Below, one piece after another: positions 1 through 9,215 of a stretch of DNA of 64,000 nt (within the stretch, counting starts at the first letter, position 1; each line of letters begins with the position of its first letter). The stretch comes from Thamnaconus septentrionalis. Its lineage: Eukaryota > Chordata > Actinopteri > Tetraodontiformes > Monacanthidae. The stretch lies in assembly GCA_009823395.1 (NCBI GenBank), contig CM020504.1, positions 22,306,040 through 22,370,039 of the forward strand, read 5' to 3'. The position numbers and the translations under genes were made by a program. The notes under the pieces are model-generated. The model was not told the DNA's origin. It saw nothing but the letters and a program-made list of their open reading frames with translations, and did no database searches.

Positions 1-214
1 AAATACCGTCACTGACATGTCAACCGTTCAAGCCCACAGATTTTTTTTTTCTTTCTTTTTTTTATAAATTAATCAGTGTTTGTTAGCACGCTAATGTGCC
101 TCATTGGCTGTTGGCATGTACAGTCGGGAACCGGGCAGTACCACCCCCCCCCCGCCCTCTCTGCCGCCTGTTGCCTTGAGATTGCCGACTGCCGCGACGG
201 TGGCTCAGATATTT

Positions 215-360
215 GAATTGTAAAATTGCCTCCGACCTGATTTGCATAAACATACTTAATAAGTTAGGCACTAAACACATGCGTTCCCACCTATTAGGTC
301 TGTGCAAAGACGAGTAATTAATGAGTCTCCCAGTAAATAAGGTCCGCATGGAGCCACGTT
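215..360. promoter_or_regulatory. Candidate conserved non-coding element
   Basis: This is a low-repeat segment holding a POU octamer word ATTTGCAT at 240-247 and a homeodomain-type TAATTAATGAG around 316-326. Such clustering is typical of vertebrate developmental enhancers, but the call rests only on composition and motif density. No coding frame is persuasive here; the minus-strand frame across it has no recognisable domain. Confidence 0.3.
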
Positions 361-737
361 AATGTTTCTCTGTCAGCTCCGCTTGGCAGGAGGATTTCTC
401 TGCAGCTGCTTATCTAATTTTCCTCTTTGTTTGTTTGTTTTAAACGTTGTTTTCTTCATCATGGCTGTTGCTCCATGTGACTTCAGAGCTTCTCTGAAAT
501 ATGAGAGAAGGTGTTGTGTCTATTTTGCTCTGCACAGCAAAGGTGTCAGTCGCTGTTCTGTCTGGCACTCACGCTTTATTAGAGACTCAAATGTCTCACA
601 AACCACAAACTGCCAGTTAAATTGGCAGTTAAAAAGTCTCATACACTATTTTGACAGCAACTTGAACATGATTCACCTGTAAACATCTATTTTATGTCAA
701 CCTGTTTCTATTCGACAGTGTTTTTGAAATATTCCTA

Positions 738-773
738 GTTAAATCTAACATTAAGGTTAAATCTAACATTCAG
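738..773. repeat. 18-bp tandem duplication
   Basis: Two adjacent 18-bp units begin GTTAAATCTAACATT and differ only near their ends (AAG versus CAG). It is a simple local slippage-type duplication with no evident function. Confidence 0.9.
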
Positions 774-806
774 AACAACTTGACTGGCCTGTGGCTGTCG
801 CTTCTA

Positions 807-823
807 TTTTTTTTTTTTTTTTT
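807..823. repeat. Poly-T run
   Basis: A run of 17 T followed by CAG. It resembles a splice acceptor tract, but no exon follows that I can support. Confidence 0.9.
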
Positions 824-1034
824 CAGTTGGCTGAACCCAATCTGACTCTAAGAACGTCTCCCAACTCGGACCCTCCAGTTCCCCTCCAGTTCACCACTGA
901 CCTCGCAAATGAGCTTTAATCTGATTATCATCGTCTCGTCGGCCAAGAAGCTTCAGCGCAGTAACGTAGCGCAAAATATTTCATTCTCACATCTGGTGTC
1001 ACTCTGCACCGCTGGGACGAGAGCAGCTTGGAAC

Positions 1035-1188
1035 ATTTATCCTGAAGTCATTCATTCATTCATCTTCTATACCCGCTTATTCCAATTCAGGGTCACGGGG
1101 GTCTGCTGGAGCCTATCCCAGCTGTCTTAGGGCGAAGGCAGGGTACACCCTGGACAAGTCGCCAGTTCATCGCAATTTATCCTGAAGT
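1035..1188 (-). mobile_element. GAAT-tailed retroposon fragment with target-site duplication
   Basis: The segment 1049-1174 reads, on the minus strand, as the 3' part of an abundant fish retroposon: it ends in an imperfect (GAAT)n tail and contains the phrases CAGCTGGGATAGGCTCCAG and GTCCAGGGTGTACCC characteristic of that family. It is flanked by identical 14-bp direct repeats, ATTTATCCTGAAGT, at 1035-1048 and 1175-1188. These are best read as a target-site duplication, so this is a short 5'-truncated insertion on the minus strand. The family name (SINE or L2 LINE tail) is from memory; the duplication is seen directly. Confidence 0.85.
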
Positions 1189-1887
1189 GAAAGCCATAAA
1201 TCGTCAAGTCTGCCACCAGTCCACCGGCTCAGGCAACCGGCAAACGGGAAGTTAGTGTTTTATTGCACCGAAACATCAAATGTAATTATTCCAATGAAAT
1301 GTCTGCACCCTTTCACTTCAGATTACTTTATGTTGATATCCTCACTTTAATATTGTGCAAATTCTTATTTTAATCAGTCTTTGAAATCAGACAAACACGA
1401 CAGTCGACTGTAATTAAAAGAAGCCACTCTTACTTTAAAGTTAAATGACATTTTCTCTTTTCTGCCGATTTAAATGGTGGCTGTGTTGTCAACCTGTGTG
1501 TCTGTTTGCAACTTGGCCTTGGTCCCTGCAAAACACCATCACTCTGAATTAAGCAAAGATCAAAACAGACTAAAGACGAGCGGGTGGGATAGAAGTTCTG
1601 AACACATAAAATATTCTGTTAATTAAGTTTACGCTGAGACACAAACAAAGTCGTCAATGTGGGTTTTTTTTTGTTCATGTGTGTTTTCTTTCTCCTCCCC
1701 TTTCATTGGAACTCTGTTCATATACATGTGATGATTCCTACTGCCGTCCTCGGCTTACCTTCCCTAAATCCACTTTAATGAAGCCGCTCGACCCGGCAGT
1801 GGCTGGTGGCCTCGCTCTCCCCCTGCAGGCCCAGGACAGCTCCACCCACTGCAACACCAGAGCACTCTGCCCAAACACAGAGGAAGG

Positions 1888-1889
<2 letters not shown>
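1189..1889. other. Non-genic stretch, no feature seen
   Basis: AT-rich unique sequence without recognisable exon, repeat family or regulatory signature. Frames that cross its end run into the CA microsatellite and are not credible. Confidence 0.7.

Positions 1890-1941
<52 letters not shown>
1890..1941. repeat. (CA)26 microsatellite
   Basis: An uninterrupted CA array of 52 bp. Frames translating it as HTHT or VCVC on the two strands are artefacts. Confidence 0.98.
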
Positions 1942-1943
<2 letters not shown>

Positions 1944-2210
1944 AGCTGAGCAGAAGCATCTACTCCACCAGCTGTCTCTGGTAAAACATTAAGCGCCCCA
2001 ACTTTTTGATCATGCAGAGTCGAAGTCGACACCAAAATAGTAACAGCTGAACCTCTAGTGAAAAAAAAAACAAAAAAACAAAGTTGTTGTCCCATCCGCC
2101 GTGCTTTCACTGGATAGTAAGTGAGGCATGGGAAGACCGGGGTGGGGGGGGGGGGCAAGCATAAAACATTAAAAAAATAAAAACCCCAGAAAAGCAAGGC
2201 TGTGCTACCA
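1942..2210. other. Non-genic spacer with A and G homopolymers
   Basis: It contains a poly-A tract around 2060-2080 and a G run at about 2139-2155. No gene is seen. Confidence 0.7.
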
Positions 2211-2231
2211 CTTAAAGGGATAGTTCAACCA
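2211..2231 (+). mobile_element. Terminus of a TTAA-type DNA transposon (fragment)
   Basis: The words TTAAAGGGATAGTTCAACC at the start match the terminal inverted repeat TTAAAGGGATAGTTCACCC that recurs in fish and frog genomes, usually at TTAA targets. I do not find the opposite terminus nearby, so this is probably a solo end or truncated copy. The internal boundary is unknown; family assignment is from memory. Confidence 0.45.
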
Positions 2232-2299
2232 AGTGCTTCTCATCTCTGGGCTCTGGTGACATTCGCTGTCACCTCAACACAGTTCAGCAGTTGGAAACA

Positions 2300-3215
2300 A
2301 GTTCCAGCCAAAAATGGGAGCTACAATTTAAACAAAACAAAACAAAAGAAAAACAAAAGAAAAAAACAGAATGAAAGCATCACGTGTGTCAGTGCTGCTT
2401 GTGTGGTGTCAACAGAAGTGTCCTGAAGACATTTAATTGGCTCATAACAGCATGTTTTTGGACAAACTTGTCATCTGTGGCTTCCTAGCCATGTCACTGA
2501 GAGCACAACACACACACTGCAGAACACAAGAAATGTTGAAACATTTCCCTGCAGATCTTTCTGTTCTTTCTTGTAAACGCGGCCCCTGGTTAAGAAGCTA
2601 CGCTAGCATGTTGTTGCCATCTTAGAAAAGCTGTGCTGCATAGTCTAATTGGAGACATGTGTATTTTAGATTGTGGGTGTGTGTGTGTGTGTGCGTGCGT
2701 GTGGCCACAATAAGTTTCCATTGGGTGCAATTCTTTCCTTCCGTGAAACACTAGAATGGCTACCTCAACACTGAGGTGAGCAGCAGCCCCGCCTGCCGAG
2801 TAGCTTTTGTTGTCGCTCACGAGGCTCGGCACTCGCCGCAGCTATTCCTCCTGGGCTCCGATAAAAATAAAACACAATCACCACGGAGCAAAACTTTGCA
2901 TTAGAACAAAAGAAGAGCGTGCGCAGAATAACAAATGAGAGCGAGCCAGTGGTCGGTGATTTTGGCTTGAGCGGCCCTCCTTTAAATCCACCCATTTGTT
3001 TTGTGTTAACGCGGTGTTGCTCATGTGGGATCCAGGAGGGGCCCCCGCGGCGGAGTCCACCCTCCTGTTTTCCCTTTTCCCTGAGCGGTTGCTGGAGTCA
3101 TGGACTACTGGTTTGGCTCGCCATTAAAAGGAAAAGAGATGAAAAGGAACGGCGAGGAGGAGCACATTCAAATTAGAGTCATGGTAGAAGGCCCCGTTAC
3201 GTTATGTCTCTTTTC
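2300..3215. other. Non-genic stretch with short GT array
   Basis: Mostly unique sequence with an A/C-rich tract at 2330-2370 and a GT array at 2674-2702. Overlapping frames on both strands between 2590 and 3060 cross this array or lack domains. Confidence 0.65.
2674..2702. repeat. (GT)n microsatellite, interrupted
   Basis: A GT array with a G insertion near its start and two GC steps near the end. Confidence 0.95.
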
Positions 3216-3217
3216 AG

Positions 3218-3314
3218 ACTCGGGGAAAGATGTTCTTGATCAGGCTCGTGATCTAATGGAGGAGCTGCGTTGGCATTTGGAGGAAGACTCGAGTTCCCTG
3301 AAGCTCACTGAGGG
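3218..3314 (+). other. Weak candidate internal exon
   Basis: A pyrimidine tract ending in TTTTCAG (3211-3217) precedes about 97 bases that stay open in a frame reading DSGKDVLDQARDLMEELRWH and onward, an amphipathic acidic helix-like peptide. The frame closes at TGA just after a weak GTGACG donor-like site near 3315. I recognise no protein family, and the donor is poor. Chance is a good explanation in 64 kb. Confidence 0.12.
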
Positions 3315-3319
3315 GTGAC

Positions 3320-4915
3320 GGAGCGTCGGCTGTATCGCCTTTGGCCTCACTCTTCGCTTTTATAGACAGTCTGGACCGCCTTGATTTACACAGACCACTG
3401 AACAAACACTGTCCCCAAAAAGTCAATGAAAGACTCAATAGCAGTTGCGCATTTCTTTTGTTTTGGTCTGAACGCGGCGTGTATAATGGCGCGGGGAGGG
3501 CCGAGGCTGACGGCTGTCAGATCTCATCGGCCCTCCTCCCAGTCCCTGTCTGCGGGGCGGGGAAGGGGCGGGGGTGGCACTCGGCATTGTGGGGTGAAAA
3601 CAACCTCGGCATCGGCTTCAGGACTGTCGCGGCCTCCCTGCACAGACACCGAGGCTGTCACATCTCCTTAGATGCCACATTAGATCCGGGACACAAACAG
3701 CACACATGCGGGCAAACACTTGGCGGAACCGCACAAGCCCCCCGGTTATTGGAGAGACCTAAAGCCCGCCGAGCAGTCGGCGTCTCCAGGCTCCAGCAGA
3801 GCGCAGAGAAACGCTTCAAATTGACAGACGCCGGGACTGAAAAAGCAAACACTTTGCCACGGCAGTTTGAGCGAGAGGAGAAAAAAAAAAGTTTTAATTA
3901 ACCCTTCTAATTTGGCCCTTTTTTAATGATTCTAGAGCTGTTGGAAAAAGCGGTAAATTGGATGTATTTTAAAGTCAAAGGAGACTAAGATATTCAGATT
4001 ACCTCAGTTTTTAATGAAATGCGATCTGATGTGCCAACCAACAAATGAAAATTAACCAATTAAGCAGGCAGCGCTGGATTCACTCAGCACATCACCGGGA
4101 TTGTGAGTGTCTCACCGCTCCTGCCGCTTCTTTAGCGTGCGCGCCCTGCGAGCGACTCCCAGCGACGCTGAATGCGACGCCGATGAAGGTTTCAACACGA
4201 CCCGGCGTGTTTGTTTCTGCTCGTGGCAAATGAAGTCACGCGTGGCCTCGGAGAGGCGGAGAACAAAAAGGCCCGGCCGGGGGACGACTCACACACAGCG
4301 TGTGCGAGCGTGTGTGTGTGTGTTTCTGTTATTGTACCCCTGAGGTTAACCTCGAGCTGTGGGGAGCAGCCAGCGAAAACATCACTCAGAAAGCCGCAGT
4401 GCAGTTTGGCTTTTGCAGCTTTCATGGCTGGAGAAAAAAAAAAAAAAACCTGGGGCATGAGCGACATCTGGAAACACTGTGAGACGACATGAGTCGCGGC
4501 CAGCAACACGTGACAGGAAGGGAACCCCCCCTCTTCTCAAATGTTACACGTCGTCCCTCTTTCAGCCCTGATTCACCCCAACGATATGGCCGTGAGCAAA
4601 ACAGGTAACATCAAAGCGCGGCGCTATCAGACCGCTCACGCATGGCCTCCGCTTCCAATTTCCACCTCAGCTTCTGAAAAATCTGACATTTAAGGCTTGA
4701 CAAATGGTACAAACTGATGAAAAGATGTAAATCTTCAAGTAACACATTTTTTTTCTCTCTCTCTTGTTCGTTCTGCTCTTCATCATCAGCTCTGCACACT
4801 AGTGGGATTTTTCAAAGTTGAGGCCGGTGTTTGTGAAATGTGTGATTTCATGCTGGCGGCTCTAATAGATGTGGGAAAGGGGAAAAAATGTCATGACGAG
4901 GCTGACGAGTGAGCG
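3320..4915. other. Non-genic stretch with CpG-rich patch and homeodomain words
   Basis: Open frames such as 3341-3901 (186 codons) are proline-, arginine- and serine-rich without domains. The part near 3890-4090 is AT-rich with TTAATTAA and AATTAACCAATTAA words and could be a conserved element. 4130-4290 is CpG-dense, followed by a short TG array at 4307-4324. No gene is supported. Confidence 0.6.
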
Positions 4916-5345
4916 CTAGTGTGCATACGCTCCCAGGGACCTATGGACACGCCGACCCTAACACCCCCCCCCCCACCCGTGAAACACAGGGCCCTGGGAA
5001 GACGGGACCCTCTGGCTTGGTGTCATTAGGCACCATGTTAATATGGAAACCAGTGGGAATTGGGGACATGGAGCCCCGGGTTCATAGGGCCCTGATATAG
5101 ATGTGGTAACATGAATACTTCAAACCCTGGGAACACTGGACACTTGGCATCATGGGACTTGTTTCACTGGGAATATATACAGTAGCCGTTAGGATGCAGG
5201 GCCCTGGAAGGAGAACAAGGAACAGTTTTCTTTGTCTCCAAACCTCGGGGACAGAAGAACCTAAAATTTGACAATATGGGTTTCTGGAAATAAGTCATGG
5301 CAGCATTATGCGCTATGTTAATGTGGGAGACATGGGGGCACTTGC
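4916..5345 (+). repeat. Degenerate phrase-repeat (diverged minisatellite-like) region
   Basis: Short phrases recur at irregular spacing: GGGCCCTGG-like words near 4990, 5087 and 5202, ATGTTAATATGG near 5036 and ATGTTAATGTGG near 5313, and several GGGA/CATGG steps. The region reads like an old tandem array decayed by point changes and indels. No unit length is clear by eye. Confidence 0.4.
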
Positions 5346-6266
5346 TGAATAGACACCCACCATCCTAACCTAAGACCTTAACAAGGGGCCTTCAGTACTT
5401 AACGCTGCACCGTTCCTCTGTTGCGTGTTGATCTGGGCAACATAGTGCTGGTATAAAATGACAGAATGTGGCTGTGTTTGGTTTGACTTCAAAAGACACA
5501 CTAACTCTTTAAATCAGGTCTCAATATAACACAAACAGAGTCGCTGAACATCCAATTACTGACATTTTGCCAGCAAAAAAGACAAACTGCAGTATTTTAG
5601 CTCAGAAACACTTTGTTCTGCGTGTTGTTCAGCAAAGCCAATTCATTTCTGTGCAGAAAAAAGTGATAAAAAGAAAGAGATAATTTTGAACTATACTGCT
5701 GGGTGGGGGTGGGGGAGGGGCTTCAGCTCCTGTGTCTCCACTTGATTATTTTCCAATGAGGCCCTCACATGTGTCCCAGATGACTTGGCAGAGATAAAAG
5801 TGGAGCGTAAATTGAATGGGAGGGGACCGTGGTCTGGGGTCTTGGCTTTGTCAGTGTTAAATATAGACTAGAGAAACACCGCAAATTTAGAAGCCAGCCT
5901 CTTTATTAGATCACCAGGCCCAAAAAACACATAAATGAGAAACACACCCGGGGAAAGTGAGCAGCCTTCTGCCCGTGTTGGTGTGTCAGTGCGGAGGTGG
6001 AGCTCTGACTCAGCCGCCCAGACCCTCGGTGTCGACTGGTGGAGGGTTGTGGTTCTAAATCTAAACATGTGAAATTTCCCCAAGATCAATGTCACCCCAC
6101 AGCCTGCGCCTCTCCCCAGTTTCTTTAGCTGAGACCTGAGATCAGACGCCAGGCTGATATGAGTTTGACCTGAAAGGGGGCACAGACCCTCCGGGGAGGA
6201 TTTACCCAGGACCAGGCAAAAGCCAATTAGCACTCTGTTCAAACGGAGCGATAACGTGGAGTTTCT
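5346..6266. other. Non-genic stretch containing a G-quadruplex motif
   Basis: Unique sequence without recognisable exon. The minus-strand frame 5868-6242 (124 codons) shows no domain. The only notable structure is the G-run cluster at 5701-5720. Confidence 0.65.
5701..5720 (+). other. Canonical G-quadruplex motif
   Basis: GGGTGGGGGTGGGGGAGGGG: four G-runs separated by single-base loops, the class expected to fold as a very stable parallel quadruplex on the plus strand. Folding in the cell is inference. Confidence 0.8.
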
Positions 6267-6297
<31 letters not shown>

Positions 6298-6299
6298 GC

Positions 6300-6337
<38 letters not shown>
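6267..6337. repeat. (TG)n compound microsatellite
   Basis: Two TG arrays joined by a short GC-interrupted segment near 6291-6300, about 71 bp in total. Confidence 0.97.
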
Positions 6338-6338
<1 letters not shown>

Positions 6339-6774
6339 ATCTCCCGTACCACACATTCTCTGTCTGGCGAGGTCCAAAGTATCCTGTGACACTTTGAGAT
6401 CAGAGAACCCAGAAATTGCCAATTGGTGTTATGAGGGGGGGGTGATCAAAAGTCAAACAATTGTCCTCAACCGCAGCCGCACAAGTGTTTATGGCTGTGC
6501 ACACAGCTTCTCTATTGATTTTTATCTCTGTGCAGTCTCATGAATCGTCCAGGCGCTGTGTTACTGTCCTTTGGCCCATCAGCGGCCACATCCCTCCACA
6601 TGGAAAATGGAGGTTTGGAATTGAGGCTAAAAGGTTGATTGCATTAGTGACTGCTATCAGGATTCATTTGAAGACTGGTTTAGAAACAAAGTGATGGTTT
6701 TTGAACTCAGAGGATGACCTTGACATTTGGGCGTCCGAGCAATCTCACTCGCTGCTGTGTCTGCGTTGTGTTTC

Positions 6775-6775
<1 letters not shown>
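6338..6775. other. Non-genic spacer, nothing notable
   Basis: Unique sequence between two TG arrays; no exon or repeat recognised. Confidence 0.7.

Positions 6776-6826
<51 letters not shown>
6776..6826. repeat. (TG)n microsatellite
   Basis: An almost pure TG array of about 50 bp. Confidence 0.97.
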
Positions 6827-6827
<1 letters not shown>

Positions 6828-8072
6828 ATCAGACGATCACAAGTGCACGTGTTTGAAGGAACAGGGTGATTAAGGAAAGAGAAAATTAAAATAACCAGGA
6901 CGAGCAGACAAGTGGGAAGGAAGAGTTCAAGGTCACGGGCAAAGGAGACGCGTGTCTGGAAGGTGGGCGGGGCCTCCAGAGAACCACTCACATGTGTCGC
7001 GCTGCGCATGGATGCAAGCAAGCGCGCATGCAGATGCAGACGTGCCGAGCCCGGGAGAGCGCACGCATGGCGAGCCTTTTGTTTTTTATTTATTTATTTC
7101 TTGACTTTCTTCTTTCAAATTTCCCAGCGCGCTGCGAGGCGGAGTGTGTGTGTTTGCGCTCGCAGGGGGCCTCATGGCGGCTGCTGCCGTCGTCCTGAGA
7201 GCGCCGGCGACGGAACAAAGGACACGCGGGATAAAAAAAAGGAAATGTTGAATCGTTTACCTCCGCTGCAGAGGAATACTGAAGTCAGCCTCAATACGGA
7301 GACATATTCCGAGTGTGTTCCGCTCTTAGGTGATGCTTGAAATGCTGATTAATTGAGGGTAATTCGTCTTTGAATGCTTTGCACGGGCCCCTCCGCGTGA
7401 ACTGTTGTTAACACATCTTATCTCGAAGAAAAGTTCACCTTAGGAGCAAAAATAAGGAAGTGTATTTTCCATCCCGAGTGCGACACCTTTCTATTTCCCC
7501 CACCGTTCATCCTTCCGACCACATTTCTGGACTGTCGCAAACAAACTGGTGTTGCAGCCCTCTCCCAAACAACAGATGGAGATCTTCTTTTTTTCCTCCT
7601 CAAAGTAGCTTCAAACAGCTTAGCTGGCGTTACTCAAGTCCCTAAAAGCCCCGAGATCCTGAATTGATTTGATTTTTTTTTTTTTTTTTTTTTTTTTGAC
7701 GAGGTTGAATCTTCACTGTCACGGTTTAGCTGAAAGCTCTGTGAAAATTTCAACCATAAAAAGATTTCAAAAATAATCATAATAAAAAGCAGACTGTAGT
7801 GCTGTCAAAGGTCGAGCAGAAGCAAAAACAAGATATTCCCCCGGCCGAAAATACTGCTGTGTATCTTATAGGATTCTGAAAGATAAAGTGTGAAGGTGTG
7901 GAATGAGGCCTGAGAGTGAAGAAACCGTCAAGCAACCCTCCTTGCCCCACCTCACCTTTCTTTATGTTTTTTATGTCTGTTCTTTATATTCGTCCATCTG
8001 ACTTTTTACTGCAACAAATCTGTCGCTGTTGTTGAGTCGTAATCAGAAAGAGTCGTTGTTGTGGCTGGTCAT
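6827..8072. other. Non-genic stretch with candidate element near 7300-7430
   Basis: The part at about 7300-7430 is low in repeats and holds GATTAATTGAG, TAATTCG and CTTATCTCG words. A 25-base poly-T run is at 7673-7697. The plus frame 6912-7340 (142 codons) is arginine-rich and domain-less. No gene is supported. Confidence 0.6.
7673..7697. repeat. Poly-T run
   Basis: 25 consecutive T bases. It could be the tail of a minus-strand retroposon, but no recognisable body follows. Confidence 0.95.
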
Positions 8073-8185
8073 GAAGATAAGATATGATAAGATAAGATTT
8101 CCTTTATTAGTCCCACAGTGGGAAAATTTCCAACATTACAGCAGCAAGGTGGATAGTGACACACAATAAGAAGCACTGCAAACAA
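8073..8185 (-). mobile_element. Retroposon 3' end with (TATCT)n tail, fragment
   Basis: AAGATAAGATATGATAAGAT followed by TTTCCTTTATTAGTCCCACA and GTGGGAAAATTTCC is a frequently repeated fish sequence. Read on the minus strand it ends in a (TATCT)n tail at 8073, as expected for a LINE- or SINE-type 3' end. The downstream boundary near 8185 is approximate, because an A-rich low-complexity tract follows. Confidence 0.6.
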
Positions 8186-8493
8186 GTATATATAAATCAA
8201 AAAAATAGAAATTAGATAGTTGAAAAAAAAACAGATAAGCAAAAAAAATATCTAAGCATTTTAATAAAAAAAAAAAAATAGATTAAATTAAGAGGGGAAA
8301 CGTGAGGCCGGCAGTCAGACTTGATTCAAAAAGAGCTCCACCGGCGGCTCTGATGGACTTCAGAGGACATCACAAAAGCAGCATTTACAGACTCATGCAG
8401 CCCTTTTTTTTTGCAAACAAAATAGATTAATTGAACAGGATGGCAGTGAGAGGCGAGAAGGCTGGTCGTCGGCCCTTCAAAAAATTAAAATTG
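8186..8493. other. A-rich low-complexity spacer
   Basis: It contains several A-runs (8224-8232, 8265-8280) and then unique sequence. It may be the decayed body of the adjacent retroposon. Confidence 0.6.
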
Positions 8494-8556
8494 TAAATGG
8501 ACTGCATTTATATAGCGCTTTTCCAGCACCTTCACGGCACCCCAAAGAAAAAACTG
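8494..8556 (+). mobile_element. TATATAGCGC-type interspersed repeat, fragment
   Basis: TAAATGGACTGCATTTATAT then AGCGCTTTTC and CACCTTCACGGCACCCCAAA is the 5' part of a very common fish repeat. A second copy sharing the CACCTTCACGGCACCCCAAA core is at 50502-50700. The copy here stops after about 60 bp. Confidence 0.65.
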
Positions 8557-9166
8557 TGCGCACTGAACTTTATTGCATCGGTTCTTCTGTGTTTTCCGGC
8601 CATTTCATTTTTTTTCTTTTTTTAACCCATGTGGGGAGACATATAGTTTGAGGGGAAGAAAATAGAGCCCTGAGAATACTACTGACCTACATGGCAACCA
8701 GACCACACGCTCGTTGCATCACGGTGGCGGAGCACGAGCGAAGGTGCAGGACCGGCTGGGTTTCAACCTTCGGCTTTGCCCTTCGCAAAACAATGGCTCT
8801 AATAATCTCAGCTCCCCCTTGAGGTCGGCGGTAATGAGCGCGCTCTGTCACGCCGGCCCGCAAAGCAGACGGGGGGGGGCTTTTGTCGACCGCCGGGCGG
8901 CACTCTCTGACGGGAGCGAGAGAAGAGTTGGCGGGTGGTGGTGGGGGGGGATAAAACGGCGAGGAGGAGAAGTGGCCGACGCTCGCTGACGGTATTTAGA
9001 TGCCGAGCTCTCGCCTCTATTGTGAGTCCCTCCGTTCACCGCCTGCTCCTCCGCCGCATCCGAGATGGATGGGCCGCTCCATCATATGAGTAATACTAAT
9101 ACAGGCCTGTCTGCACGCTCCGGCTGCAGCCCCTTGCAAATTGAATTTGTCAGGGGCCGTTTTTTC
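8557..9166. promoter_or_regulatory. CpG-dense patch (8700-9060) in non-genic sequence
   Basis: CpG is frequent between about 8700 and 9060, with G-runs near 8871-8880 and 8941-8950. CpG clusters can mark promoters or unmethylated enhancers. No start codon context, splice site or recognisable product supports a promoter here. Confidence 0.25.
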
Positions 9167-9215
9167 CCTCCTCCTTCTTCTTCCTCTTCCTCCTCCTCCT
9201 CCTCCTCCTCTTCCC
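9167..9215. repeat. (TCC)n imperfect trinucleotide array
   Basis: CTT/TCC units, pure TCC in the middle. The frame reading a serine run through it is not credible as a gene. Confidence 0.92.

Larger units (their letters stand above)
361..1034. other. Non-genic stretch, mostly unique sequence
   Basis: I see no exon. It contains an 18-bp tandem duplication (738-773) and a poly-T run (807-823). The 106-codon frame at 362-682 has no domain I recognise and no gene structure around it. Confidence 0.7.

Noticed and set aside
807..830. Poly-T followed by CAG, resembling an acceptor
   Set aside because: No open, bounded exon follows.
3341..3901. 186-codon plus-strand frame
   Set aside because: Composition follows GC-rich DNA; no motif or gene structure.
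7673..7697. Poly-T thought to be the tail of a minus-strand processed pseudogene
   Set aside because: No recognisable coding or repeat body adjoins it and no target duplication is visible.
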